Below are positions 33,122 to 41,599 of a stretch of 64,000 nt of DNA, one piece after another (within the stretch, counting starts at the first letter, position 1; every line of letters starts with the position of its first letter). A model generated the notes under the pieces. That model did not search any database. It saw only the letters and a list, made by a program, of their open reading frames with translations, and was not told the origin of the DNA. This stretch comes from Texcoconibacillus texcoconensis (GTDB taxonomy: Bacteria; Bacillota; Bacilli; Bacillales; Salisediminibacteriaceae). The DNA lies in contig NZ_JACHHB010000010.1 in the NCBI RefSeq assembly GCF_014202575.1, forward strand, positions 1 through 64,000, written 5' to 3'. Both the position numbers and the translations under genes were made by a program.

Positions 33122-34180
33122 TTACTCTGTCGGTTCAATCACTTTCTGTCCTCCAGCAGCTTTAAGTAAACGGTTCATAACTGCTTGTCCTATCTCTTGT
33201 TCTGCAAACACTTCTCCATAAATGACATCAACTTCATATTCATCAAACATACGAAGCGTGTTGTAAATTTCGCGAGCAACCGTTTGTAAATCGCTGCGAT
33301 TTCCTGCGGTTAATACGACATCACTATCAAATTGATCGGCATTTCCTTCTGTCGTCATAACACCTACCTTCAATCCCTCGTCTCTCGCTTCATTTACGTA
33401 AGATTGTAGAAATGAAGGTGAGCCATCAACGAGGACAAAACGCGCATTAGGGGCATAGTGCGTGTATTTCACCCCCGGTGAGCGTGGACGCTCTGATGAT
33501 TCTGATAGTGCTGGGTCAAATGTCACATCACCAACGACATCACGTATCGCTTCAGCAGTAATTCCACCGGGACGCAAAATCATCGGAATAGCGCCCGAAC
33601 AATCAACAACCGTTGACTCTAAACCAACGCCTGTAGGCCCACCGTCCACGACACCTGCGATTCTCCCATCTAAATCATCTAAAACATGCTGAGCTGTTGT
33701 AGGACTCGGGCGACCCGAACGATTTGCACTCGGAGCTGCAACAGGTGTTTGGCAAGCTCGTAAAAAAGCGCGTGCGACAGGATGATCAGGCATCCTTACC
33801 GCGACTGTGGATAACCCCGCAGTAACCGCAGGAGAGACATTTCCACAGTTCGGAAGCACAAGTGTAAGCGGACCTGGCCAAAATGCTTTAATTAAAGCTC
33901 GGGCTGTATCATTAACCTCATTCGTTAAAGATGTAAGTTGATGTTCATCAGCAATGTGGACAATGAGTGGATTATCACTCGGTCGACCTTTTGCTGCGAA
34001 AATTTTCTCTATTGCTTGTGAAGAAAAAGCGTCCCCTCCCAAGCCATAAACCGTTTCTGTCGGAAATGCGACGACCTCTCCTTGCCTTATCCACAAGGAA
34101 GCCCTTTCAACCTGTTGATAACTTTCGCGGCTATCCACACCTTTATCCACAATCCACAATTGCGACTGTTGTGCACTCAT
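33122..34180 (-). CDS. tsaC: L-threonylcarbamoyladenylate synthase (TsaC/Sua5, YwlC)
   Basis: Makes threonylcarbamoyl-AMP for the t6A37 modification of ANN-decoding tRNAs. It has 352 residues, the two-domain Sua5 type: an N-terminal YrdC domain (about 20-210; EVVAFPTETVYGLGGDAF, AKGRPSDNPLIVH, PVAAPSANRSGRPSPTTAQHV, STVVDCSG) and a C-terminal Sua5 domain after SPGVKYTHYAP. AGGAGGGAG precedes the start. The 5' part of the gene and the upstream gap contain a dense cluster of DnaA boxes. Confidence 0.95.
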   Translation of the reverse strand: MSAQQSQLWIVDKGVDSRESYQQVERASLWIRQGEVVAFPTETVYGLGGDAFSSQAIEKIFAAKGRPSDNPLIVHIADEHQLTSLTNEVNDTARALIKAFWPGPLTLVLPNCGNVSPAVTAGLSTVAVRMPDHPVARAFLRACQTPVAAPSANRSGRPSPTTAQHVLDDLDGRIAGVVDGGPTGVGLESTVVDCSGAIPMILRPGGITAEAIRDVVGDVTFDPALSESSERPRSPGVKYTHYAPNARFVLVDGSPSFLQSYVNEARDEGLKVGVMTTEGNADQFDSDVVLTAGNRSDLQTVAREIYNTLRMFDEYEVDVIYGEVFAEQEIGQAVMNRLLKAAGGQKVIEPTE

Positions 34181-34333
34181 TATTCTCCCTCCTCATCGTT
34201 TTGATTTTCTTATCTGTTTTCTTCCTTGTCAAATCAATGTTTTATTTATCCACGAAAACAAGGGACTTATCCACAGGTTGTGGGCAAGTCCCTTTCATTT
34301 ACACTTCTCATAACAACAGAAAAGTTATTCACA
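34087..34333 (+). promoter_or_regulatory. DnaA-box cluster at tsaC (ywlC)
   Basis: Four perfect TTATNCACA boxes lie at 34087-34095, 34143-34151, 34267-34275 and 34325-34333. Near matches are CTATCCACA (34131-34139) and TTATCCACG (34246-34254), all in the same orientation. A further perfect box lies on the other strand inside tsaC (33806-33814). This density points to DnaA binding outside the origin. From memory, the B. subtilis ywlC region is one of the known extra-origin DnaA clusters. Confidence 0.7.
34256..34295 (-). terminator. ywlB terminator containing a DnaA box
   Basis: On the minus strand AAGGGACTT pairs with AAGTCCCTT, with an inner CCACA/TGTGG stem, followed by GTTTT. The inner stem is the DnaA box at 34267-34275. 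Confidence 0.65.
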
Positions 34334-34342
34334 ACGGGGCTG

Positions 34343-34786
34343 TTAGCTAGTTAAGGAGCAGACACAAACCTTTATATCCTCTTCTTCATGTTGTTGATAA
34401 TGTGTTGTTTCTTTAATATGTTGAGGAATATTTTCTCGCTCTAGCAATTCAAATCCTGTTTTTAAAAATAATGAAGCTTGTCCTTTCGTAAATAGATACA
34501 ATTGGCGATATTGTTCTTGTTTCGCATAAGCAATCGCTGCTTCGAGAAATTCTAACACGAATGTGCTCGATACACGCTGACCATCAATGACGAGTGATCG
34601 TAGCATGGCATCTTCTTGAACGGGCACGATGCCAACTGTTGCAAGAATTGATTCGTCTTCTCCTTCTGCGATAATAAAATTTCGCCAAACTTCATCTAAA
34701 TCTTCTTGTGGTAAACCAACTTGTGCAAACTGCTTTTGCATACCTAGTACATCCGCTTGTTTTGCTTTTCTTACGACGACACTCAT
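34343..34786 (-). CDS. ywlB: GNAT-family acetyltransferase (YwlB-like)
   Basis: Predicted N-acetyltransferase of about 147 residues, from the ATG at 34786 (MSVVVRKAKQ), supported by GGGAGATGG upstream. It has the GNAT fold order: beta1 (VVVRKAKQADVL), a central strand pair ending in MLRSLVID, a helix following EFLEAAIAYAKQE, and the late element YLFTKGQASLFLKTGFELLER. The substrate is unknown. Its position between spoIIR and ywlC matches ywlB. Confidence 0.8.
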   Translation of the reverse strand: MSVVVRKAKQADVLGMQKQFAQVGLPQEDLDEVWRNFIIAEGEDESILATVGIVPVQEDAMLRSLVIDGQRVSSTFVLEFLEAAIAYAKQEQYRQLYLFTKGQASLFLKTGFELLERENIPQHIKETTHYQQHEEEDIKVCVCSLTS

Positions 34787-34879
34787 TTGACCATCTCCCT
34801 CATCGTTACTGTATTTACTACGAACATATGAGAGGGTGTCGTCATTTATGAATAGGTTGTCCACATTTTTCATTTATTC

Positions 34880-35140
34880 GAATGAATTCCATAATTAAAA
34901 ATAAAATGTTCAACTCCGAATAATTAAATGTGGCTTTCACTTCAGACGGACGCTTTCCCGAGGGCTTGTCTTCAGCTAACTTATGCTCGGCTAGGCCTTG
35001 CATAAGTGGATCTTCAGACTGCGCTTGAACCTCTGGGAGTCGCCGTCTTTCGTTTCAGCCACTTTTCATCATCCGTATATGAAATAGAAATTTAATATAA
35101 ATTATTCGTTTTATTGCTCGTGATACTTCATTATGAAATT
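34880..35140. repeat. MITE-like palindromic element, copy B
   Basis: About 261 bases with inverted ends AATTCCATAAT (34885-34895) and ATTATGAAATT (35130-35140). The palindromic core (34930-35062) has ends GTGGCT/AGCCAC and inner stem ACTTATGC/GCATAAGT. Compared with copy A (15391-15647), stem bases change in pairs (GCGG/CCGC versus ACGG/CCGT), while GGACGCTTTCCC and GGATCTTCAGACTGCGCTT-type words are shared. The right end lies 3 bases from the spoIIR stop codon. Confidence 0.75.
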
Positions 35141-35143
35141 AAT

Positions 35144-35776
35144 TTATTCATCTGTTGAAAATAAATTGTTAAATAAATCAACGAAGAAGAATCGAACCTC
35201 TGTCTCTTCTTGCTCACTTTGTTCGGTAGATGCTTGTTCACCTTCTTCATCAAATACTGCATCTCCATTGGAGAAGTCAAGGAAGCATAATGGTGGAAAC
35301 AATACGCACCACCAATTATCTCCTAGTCCATCGCCGATTTCAATCACAATTGCATCGTACACACCAGCTGAATACACATTCCCACCATAGACTTTCGTCG
35401 GAAACTGCGCTTCATCAAAACGGACTTCATAATCATCATTTAAATCTGCTTTTTCTAATGTTTCTCCAACGATGTCTTCAAGAAGTCCGATACCTTCTTC
35501 TATTTTTTGCTCAGCAACATCTGGATCTCCGATACCTTGAAGCCATTCTGTCACATGTTGATTCACTTCATCACGAACCGTTCTTTTCACTTCTTGATCC
35601 AGTGCTTGATTACTGTTGGCGAGAATCCGTAAGCGAACAGCATCTTCAGGTATAACCTCTTCAGAAGCACCAGATGCATTGGCTTGTTTTTGAATGAGTG
35701 CCATTCGGTCTAATTCCCACGTTAACGTTAAAACAATTAAACATGCCATAAGATAAATGATTGCTTTTTGATTCAT
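35144..35776 (-). CDS. spoIIR: Stage II sporulation protein R
   Basis: Forespore-made secreted signal that triggers SpoIIGA-dependent processing of pro-sigma E in the mother cell. It has 210 residues. An N-terminal hydrophobic segment (about 5-20) serves as the export signal. The family core is VRLRILANSNQALDQEVKR, KVYGGNVYSAGVYDAIVIEIG and DNWWCVLFPPLCFLDFS. The C-terminus carries an acidic tail and ends close to the MITE-like element. GGGAGGGAG precedes the start. I could not find a convincing SigF promoter. Confidence 0.94.
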   Translation of the reverse strand: MNQKAIIYLMACLIVLTLTWELDRMALIQKQANASGASEEVIPEDAVRLRILANSNQALDQEVKRTVRDEVNQHVTEWLQGIGDPDVAEQKIEEGIGLLEDIVGETLEKADLNDDYEVRFDEAQFPTKVYGGNVYSAGVYDAIVIEIGDGLGDNWWCVLFPPLCFLDFSNGDAVFDEEGEQASTEQSEQEETEVRFFFVDLFNNLFSTDE

Positions 35777-35883
35777 CGTTCTCCCTCCCTGTTATCCACC
35801 AGTCTCGGTTTTCAGGAAGGGATATAAACGTAGGATCGTATGACAAAATTCGCACGTTACTCGATGGTCAATCAAATTATCAT

Positions 35884-36753
35884 TTACTGAGACAAAGGCT
35901 CGACAAACACCATACGCTCACGCCCGTTTAGATCATTCTCAATATTTACTGTACGGTCGGGAAACGCTTTTTGAAAAAGAGATTGCACTTGTTTCCCTTG
36001 TCCATCACCAATTTCAAGGGCGATGAACCCAGTTCGGTTAAGAAGTTCAGGTAACCCTTCTGCAAGCTGGCGATAACACCTTAAACCGTCTTCTTCAGCA
36101 AACAATGCTTGGTTTGGCTCATGATCTTTCACGTGTACTGCAAGGTCATCTCGCTCTGCAAATGGAATATAAGGTGGATTACTAACGACGACATCCACGA
36201 AATGACCACTTTCCTTGATCGGCGTTAATAAATCACCTTGTCGAAAAGAAACCGTGGCATCAAGTTGGCGCGCATTGTGTTTTGCTACATGTAATGCTGA
36301 TTGCGATAAATCTGTCCCTGTAACATTGCATTGTGAAAGTTCTAGCGCTAACGTTATCGCAATCACACCGCTACCTGTACCAATATCAACCATATCCAAC
36401 GGCCTTTTCGCCCCCATTGCCTGTACGCGTTCAATCACGCCTTGTACGAGCTCTTCTGTCTCGGGTCGTGGGATCAGTACGTGCTCATTCACATGAAATG
36501 TGCGTCCAAAAAAAGATTCTTCTCCAGTAATATGTTGGACAGGTCGTCCGGATGCGACTTCTTGAATGTTTGCTTGAAACGACTGCCACGCGGATTCTAA
36601 TAATGGCGAGCGCATTTCAGCCATGAGCGTTGCCTGCGACCAGCCTGTTTCGTATTGAAGAAGACGCATGGCAATTTGACGTGCATCTGAACGATCGGAC
36701 AAAAAAGAAGAAGCCCAATTGAGGGCTTCGTATACGTTGACGGATTCAGCCAT
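35884..36753 (-). CDS. prmC: Peptide chain release factor N5-glutamine methyltransferase
   Basis: SAM-dependent methyltransferase that methylates the GGQ glutamine of release factors, here encoded directly after prfA. It has 289 residues. An N-terminal helical domain (about 1-85) is followed by VDIGTGSGVIAITLAL (SAM site) and VVSNPPYIPF (NPPY catalytic motif). It starts two bases after the prfA stop, so the two are translated together. Confidence 0.96.
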   Translation of the reverse strand: MAESVNVYEALNWASSFLSDRSDARQIAMRLLQYETGWSQATLMAEMRSPLLESAWQSFQANIQEVASGRPVQHITGEESFFGRTFHVNEHVLIPRPETEELVQGVIERVQAMGAKRPLDMVDIGTGSGVIAITLALELSQCNVTGTDLSQSALHVAKHNARQLDATVSFRQGDLLTPIKESGHFVDVVVSNPPYIPFAERDDLAVHVKDHEPNQALFAEEDGLRCYRQLAEGLPELLNRTGFIALEIGDGQGKQVQSLFQKAFPDRTVNIENDLNGRERMVFVEPLSQ

Positions 36754-36755
36754 GA

Positions 36756-37826
36756 TTATTCGCCTGCCTCTTCCATAAGTGACGCTTGCGCTTCTACCGT
36801 CAACGCTTCAATAATTTCGTCTAACTTTCCTTCAAGAATTTGCTCCAGTTTTTGGACTGTTAACCCGATACGGTGGTCCGTCACACGACTTTGTGGAAAG
36901 TTGTACGTGCGAATTCGCTCAGAACGGTCACCAGAACCAACCGCAGATTTACGGTTTTCCGCGTATTCTGCTTCCGCTTCTTTTTTGTACATGTCATGAA
37001 TACGTGCACGCAATACTTTCATCGCTTTTTCTTTGTTTTTAATTTGCGACTTTTCATCCTGACAGGAGACAACAACCCCTGTCGGTTCGTGTGTTAAACG
37101 GACAGCGGACATCGTTGTATTAACACTTTGTCCCCCTGGTCCACTTGAAGCAAACGTATCAACGCGGATATCTTTTTCGTTGATATCTACTTCTACTTCT
37201 TCCGCTTCTGGTAGGACAGCAACCGTTGCTGTTGACGTATGAATCCGTCCACCTGATTCCGTAGATGGAACACGTTGTACGCGGTGTGCGCCATTTTCGT
37301 ATTTCATCTTTGAATACGCGCCCTTCCCGTTGATCATGAAGCTAATCTCTTTGTAACCACCGATGTCATTTTCATGGGCTTCAATGATCTCTGGCTTCCA
37401 CCCATTCGTTTCAGCAAAACGAGCATACATACGGTACAAATCGCCAGCAAAGAGGGCGGCTTCATCACCACCAGCTGCTGCACGGACCTCAACAATAACG
37501 TTTTTGTCATCGTTTGGATCTTTCGGAACAAGGAGCACTTTCAAACGTTCTTCTAATTCAGGAATTTTTTCTTCAGCTTCGGAAATTTCCATCTTGACCA
37601 TTTCTTGCATTTCATTGTCCAATTGATCTTGGAGCATTTCTTTCGCTTCGTCTAGTTGTTGTTTCACTTGCTTGTATTCGCGAAACGTTTGAACCGTTTC
37701 TTCTAAATCAGCCTGTTCTTTCGAGTAATCACGTAATTTGTTGGAATCACTAATCACTTCCGGGTCCATTAGTAATTCATTTAAATGTTCATAACGTTCT
37801 TCTACAGCTTCTAATCGGTCGAACAC
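36756..37826 (-). CDS. prfA: Peptide chain release factor 1
   Basis: Recognises UAA and UAG stop codons and triggers peptide release. It has 356 residues. The GGQ motif is [20 protein letters not shown], and [20 protein letters not shown] contains the PxT-type codon-recognition region. The start is a GTG with GAGGTGATC upstream. A consensus promoter lies 34-62 bases before the start codon. Confidence 0.97.
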   Translation of the reverse strand: MFDRLEAVEERYEHLNELLMDPEVISDSNKLRDYSKEQADLEETVQTFREYKQVKQQLDEAKEMLQDQLDNEMQEMVKMEISEAEEKIPELEERLKVLLVPKDPNDDKNVIVEVRAAAGGDEAALFAGDLYRMYARFAETNGWKPEIIEAHENDIGGYKEISFMINGKGAYSKMKYENGAHRVQRVPSTESGGRIHTSTATVAVLPEAEEVEVDINEKDIRVDTFASSGPGGQSVNTTMSAVRLTHEPTGVVVSCQDEKSQIKNKEKAMKVLRARIHDMYKKEAEAEYAENRKSAVGSGDRSERIRTYNFPQSRVTDHRIGLTVQKLEQILEGKLDEIIEALTVEAQASLMEEAGE

Positions 37827-37859
37827 CGTCGATCACCTCATTTATTCCATAACATTATA

Positions 37860-37888
37860 ATTATAGTATAGGTTCAAGTGACAGTCAA
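37860..37888 (-). promoter_or_regulatory. Predicted SigA promoter of prfA-prmC
   Basis: On the minus strand -35 TTGACT (37883-37888), a 17-base spacer and perfect -10 TATAAT (37860-37865). The rest of the 301-base divergent gap to the CoA-disulfide reductase gene is AT-rich; no clear plus-strand promoter was found. Confidence 0.75.
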
Positions 37889-38127
37889 AATCAACTTCTG
37901 TTAAGAAACGCATCCAGAAAGTTCATTTTAGAGGGATATGATATTTTACGTAAAACGCTTGTCATCATCCACATTATCAGCAAGCTTTTCCGATTTTGTC
38001 TTAAATAAAACGGTAAAAAATATTTGTGTTTTCTTAAAGATTGATTGTGGGATAGTAAGGGTACAGGTAGAAAAATGGTTAATGGAGTCTTAACAATTAA
38101 TAAATAATTTTTAGGGGGAATAAAGCC

Positions 38128-39456
38128 ATGAAGTATGTCATCGTTGGTGGTGACGCTGCTGGAATGAGCGCGGCGATGCAAATCGTTCGTAATGATGAAG
38201 AAGCGGAAATTATCACCCTTGAACGGGGCGGAATTTATTCCTATGCCCAATGCGGGCTTCCTTATGCGTTAAGCGGTAAGATTGAATCAACTGAGCACCT
38301 CATCGCACGTGACATTGAGACTTTTCGCGAAAAATACGGTATTGATGCACGTGTTTATCATGATGTTGAAAAAGTTGACCCCGAAGAAAAAATTGTCTAT
38401 GGAACGGACCATGAAAGCGGGGAGCATTTTTCAATCTCTTATGACCGTTGCTTAATCGCGACAGGGGCTAATCCGATCACACCACCATGGGAGGGGCGAG
38501 ATTTAAAAGGCATCCATCATTTGAAAACGATCCCTGATGCACAAAACATTCTTCACGACCTTGATGAAAGCGTCAAAGATGTCACAATCATTGGCGGCGG
38601 CTATATTGGCCTTGAAGTTGCTGAAAACATGAAACAAATCGGCAAACAAGTTCGGATCATTGACATGGCTGATCGTTTGGCCCCGATGTTTGATGAAGAA
38701 GTGAGTGAGGCGATTTTAAAAGAAGCAGAGCGGAACGATGTCACCTGTCTACTCAATGAAAAAGTGACCCACTTTTCTGGGAGTGAGCGTGTCAAATCGG
38801 TACATACGGATAAAGGTCGTTATGAGACCGATTTGGTGGTTATTGCAACAGGTGTAAAACCGAACACAGATATAATAAAAGACACAGAAGTTCAACTTCA
38901 CGAAAGCGGCGCCATTCGCATCAATGCGTATATGGAAACAAACAGCAAAGATTTGTATGCAGCTGGCGATTGCGCCACTCAATTTCACCGTTTAAAACAA
39001 AAGGATGATTTCATTCCCCTTGGTACGCACGCAAATAAACAAGGTCGTATTGCAGGTGTGAACATGATTGGTTATGCAAGTACGTTTAAAGGAATCGTCG
39101 GTACTGCGATCTTGAAGTTTTTTGATTTGACGATTGGAAAAACTGGGTTAACAACCCATGAAGCCATGTCTTTAAATATCGATTATGGCTATTCTTCTTT
39201 TAAAGGTGAAGCGAATGCTGGTTATTACCCAGGAAAAGATCCACTAACCCTTCACATGACGTACGAAAAAGGGAGTGACCGCTTATTAGGTATACAAGCT
39301 GTTGGTAGAGATGGGGTCGACAAACGAATTGATGTGGCGGCGACCGCTCTTTTCCATAATATGACCGCTAATGAATTAGAAAACTTAGACTTAAGTTACG
39401 CGCCGCCATACAATGCCGTTTGGGATCCATTACAACAAGCAGCTCGAAGACGATAG
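38128..39456 (+). CDS. cdr: CoA-disulfide reductase
   Basis: FAD-dependent NAD(P)H oxidoreductase that keeps coenzyme A reduced; Bacillaceae use CoA alongside bacillithiol as thiols. It has 442 residues. Motifs are the FAD fold VIVGGDAAGMSAAMQI, the single redox Cys42 in YAQCGLPYALSG, the NAD(P)H fold IIGGGYIGLEVAENM, LYAAGDCAT, and the C-terminal SYAPPYNAVWDPL, whose tyrosines complete the CoA site in characterised enzymes. AGGGGG precedes the start. It is one of only two plus-strand genes here and stands alone. NADH oxidases of the same family are the main alternative. Confidence 0.88.
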   Translation: MKYVIVGGDAAGMSAAMQIVRNDEEAEIITLERGGIYSYAQCGLPYALSGKIESTEHLIARDIETFREKYGIDARVYHDVEKVDPEEKIVYGTDHESGEHFSISYDRCLIATGANPITPPWEGRDLKGIHHLKTIPDAQNILHDLDESVKDVTIIGGGYIGLEVAENMKQIGKQVRIIDMADRLAPMFDEEVSEAILKEAERNDVTCLLNEKVTHFSGSERVKSVHTDKGRYETDLVVIATGVKPNTDIIKDTEVQLHESGAIRINAYMETNSKDLYAAGDCATQFHRLKQKDDFIPLGTHANKQGRIAGVNMIGYASTFKGIVGTAILKFFDLTIGKTGLTTHEAMSLNIDYGYSSFKGEANAGYYPGKDPLTLHMTYEKGSDRLLGIQAVGRDGVDKRIDVAATALFHNMTANELENLDLSYAPPYNAVWDPLQQAARRR

Positions 39457-39537
39457 AAGCGAGGGGTGCTTGAACATCGGCGACAATGGTTTTATCAGCG
39501 ACGAGGAAGTAGAAACGGCGCAGGATCACTTGGATGC

Positions 39538-39713
39538 GGACATTCATTCCGTTATTAAGGTAAAAAGCGCCTTTTATAAGGGGTAAATGGACATTCATTC
39601 CGTTATCACCTCAAAAACGACCATTAATACTTGTTTTTAGAAAAATAACGGAACATATGTCCTCGATAACAGTAAAATTGGCCCTTTTCAAGAGAATAAC
39701 GGAATACATGTCC
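39538..39713. repeat. Four copies of a 19-mer (GGACATTCATTCCGTTATT) as inverted repeats
   Basis: Direct copies lie at 39538-39556 and 39589-39607 (last base varies). Inverted copies AATAACGGAACATATGTCC (39644-39662) and AATAACGGAATACATGTCC (39695-39713) face them. The arrangement predicts nested hairpins about 175 bases across, downstream of cdr. A diverged fifth copy is at 25638-25656. I see no coding potential here. Confidence 0.8.
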
Positions 39714-39750
39714 GCCATACCGCTCAAACAACCCTGGTTCACTTAAACCC

Positions 39751-39818
39751 AAAAAAGGTCTGACATCCTGCCTTAACAAGAGGAAATCATCTCTCTCGAA
39801 GTAGGTGTCAGACCTTTG
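39751..39818 (-). terminator. Terminator of the lipoprotein gene
   Basis: Perfect arms AAAGGTCTGACA and TGTCAGACCTTT around a 40-base stem-loop interior, followed on the minus strand by a T-run. It starts immediately after the stop codon of the gene at 39821 and may also end cdr transcripts. Confidence 0.8.
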
Positions 39819-39820
39819 AT

Positions 39821-40303
39821 TTATGAGCGGTCGTTAATAACAACCTGATATTCATATCGCGGGAGAACATCGATCAGTCTTTGCTCCAATGCTTCAACCT
39901 GCTCATTCTGTTCATCCTCACTGACATTGTCATCAAACATAACGTTCACCCATGCGCGATGACCCATGATGATGACTGAACCTGGATGGACACCTGATCT
40001 TTGCTCGACTTCAGAAGCAATACGATTTTGATCACCATTGTAATCTGGTCGATCGCCGTGTACACTCCGAAAGCTCTTCCCTGTCGTATTCTCTTCGGCA
40101 AGCGAATCCATCGGTTGGCGACGTTTTTCAGCGGCACCATAGTTCACCGGACCAGGACCTAACATACTGTATTGATAATCACTAAACTGTGAAGAAGGAT
40201 TCCCTTCCCCTGCACTTTGCCCTTCAACTTCTGGCGTTTCTGGATTTTGACACGCCGTTAGTAATACGGCGATTGCACAACACTTTAGTAGGAGTACCTT
40301 CAT
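39821..40303 (-). CDS. YhcN/YlaJ-type sporulation lipoprotein
   Basis: Predicted lipoprotein of about 160 residues. The start at 40303 (MKVLLLKCCAIAVLLTACQNPE) has TAGGAGGTGA upstream and puts lipobox LTAC at residues 16-19. The C-terminal part (about 80-160), with DQNRIASEVEQRSGVHPGS, AWVNVMFDD and ALEQRLIDVLPRYEYQVVIND, resembles the YhcN/YlaJ family of spore-associated lipoproteins. The middle is low-complexity. It lies 55 bases downstream of tdk on the same strand. The family call is from general pattern and is moderately sure. Confidence 0.72.
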   Translation of the reverse strand: MKVLLLKCCAIAVLLTACQNPETPEVEGQSAGEGNPSSQFSDYQYSMLGPGPVNYGAAEKRRQPMDSLAEENTTGKSFRSVHGDRPDYNGDQNRIASEVEQRSGVHPGSVIIMGHRAWVNVMFDDNVSEDEQNEQVEALEQRLIDVLPRYEYQVVINDRS

Positions 40304-40358
40304 TATGTCACCTCCTACCGCTAGCTTGCCCTTCAAAATCCAATTTCAAAACAAAGAG

Positions 40359-40982
40359 TTACACAGTGGAGGATGGCAATGAGTTGCTCTTCTGATGGAG
40401 TTGTGGCGCTCCTGGGACTTCATGACAATGACGACAGCGAGGCTCGTACGATTCAGAAGCTCCCACTAAAATAACAGGGTCATCATATGATGCTGGCTCT
40501 CCATTTATGAGTCGTTGCGTTCGCGAAGCTGGTGATCCACAAGAAAGACAAATGGCCTGTAACTTGGTCACTGTTTCAGCTAAAGCGAGTAAATTCGGAA
40601 CTTGTCCAAACGGCTCTCCACGAAAATCTTGGTCGAGACCTGCAACAATGACACGCATTCCACTGTTTGCGAATTGCTGTACAACGGACACGACATCATC
40701 ATCAAAAAATTGTACTTCATCAATCGCAACCACTTGGGTCATCTCTTCCAAACATTCAAGCATTTGCTTTGAATGTTCAATAGGCGTAGCGCACACTTTC
40801 GTCCCGTTATGTGAGGCGATTTCCTGTTCACTGTAACGGTCATCTATTTGCGGTTTAAACACCTGAACATATTGTTTCCCAAAGCTTGCACGCCGAACAC
40901 GACGTATGAGTTCTTCGGATTTTCCAGAAAACATACTCCCGCAGATGACTTCAAGCCACCCTTCTTGTCTTGTTAAGTGCAT
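40359..40982 (-). CDS. tdk: Thymidine kinase
   Basis: Phosphorylates thymidine for salvage. It has 207 residues. The P-loop is [17 protein letters not shown], Walker B is [13 protein letters not shown], the lasso loop is [21 protein letters not shown], and the zinc ligands are CLSCGSPA and [11 protein letters not shown] promoter lies about 80-109 bases upstream. Confidence 0.96.
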   Translation of the reverse strand: MHLTRQEGWLEVICGSMFSGKSEELIRRVRRASFGKQYVQVFKPQIDDRYSEQEIASHNGTKVCATPIEHSKQMLECLEEMTQVVAIDEVQFFDDDVVSVVQQFANSGMRVIVAGLDQDFRGEPFGQVPNLLALAETVTKLQAICLSCGSPASRTQRLINGEPASYDDPVILVGASESYEPRCRHCHEVPGAPQLHQKSNSLPSSTV

Positions 40983-41061
40983 TCTCCATTTCCCACCTTC
41001 TGCGAATCAATTCCTACCAGTTCAAATATGTACGATTTTTTAACCGCACATGAATTTCAAT

Positions 41062-41091
41062 ATTATACTATCTAATTAAAACAGGTCACAA
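41062..41091 (-). promoter_or_regulatory. Predicted SigA promoter of tdk
   Basis: On the minus strand -35 TTGTGA (41086-41091), an 18-base spacer and perfect -10 TATAAT (41062-41067). Confidence 0.5.
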
Positions 41092-41137
41092 TACGACTTT
41101 TGTCATAGGTGACCGTTGTATCGTTATGACATTTGAC

Positions 41138-41186
41138 AAAAAAAACAGGCAAGTTTCGATCGCGTATGATCCGCTTGCCTGTTTTC
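41138..41186 (-). terminator. rpmE terminator
   Basis: Arms AAAACAGGCAAG and CTTGCCTGTTTT with a run of T on the minus strand, just past the L31 stop codon. Confidence 0.92.
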
Positions 41187-41199
41187 CGTATGCTGTTGA

Positions 41200-41445
41200 T
41201 TAGTCGAGGTTGTATTTCTTCTTAAAGCGATCCACACGACCACCTGCGTCAACAAACTTCTGGCGACCTGTGTAGAATGGGTGAGAATCAGAACTAACTT
41301 CCACGTTAATTAGTGGATAGTTGTTGCCATCTTCCCACTCAATTGTTTCATTAGAAGACATTGTTGAACCGCTTAAGAACGTAAAACCTGTACTTGTATC
41401 CTTAAATACAACCTTTTGATATTTAGGATGGATATCTGGTTTCAT
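41200..41445 (-). CDS. rpmE: Ribosomal protein L31, type B (zinc-free)
   Basis: Large-subunit ribosomal protein, 81 residues from the ATG at 41445 ([14 protein letters not shown]), chosen because AAGGAG lies 9 bases upstream. It has no Cys at all, so it is the C-minus, zinc-independent form of L31 and keeps the type-B segment [28 protein letters not shown]. In B. subtilis the gene at this rho-proximal position is the zinc-binding form, and the zinc-free paralogue (ytiA) is elsewhere under Zur control. Here the zinc-free form holds the housekeeping position. Confidence 0.93.
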   Translation of the reverse strand: MKPDIHPKYQKVVFKDTSTGFTFLSGSTMSSNETIEWEDGNNYPLINVEVSSDSHPFYTGRQKFVDAGGRVDRFKKKYNLD

Positions 41446-41599
41446 ACTTTTCATCTCCTTTTTGCCCTGAGTCATTTTCGAAACAGAGTTTATTTCATGT
41501 GATGACCGAACCTATGGTGTTTTCACACATGAGGTGATTATATCAACTGTCCTATAAATTTGCAACCTAATACAGAAAGTAAGTTTTCCCACCGTTTAT

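Noticed and set aside
35777-35883. SigF promoter for spoIIR
   Set aside because: No pair of boxes fits the SigF pattern at acceptable spacing, although SigF control is expected from the family.
39538-39713. CRISPR array
   Set aside because: Only four 19-mers in alternating orientation, with unequal spacing and no cas genes; it is an inverted-repeat structure instead.
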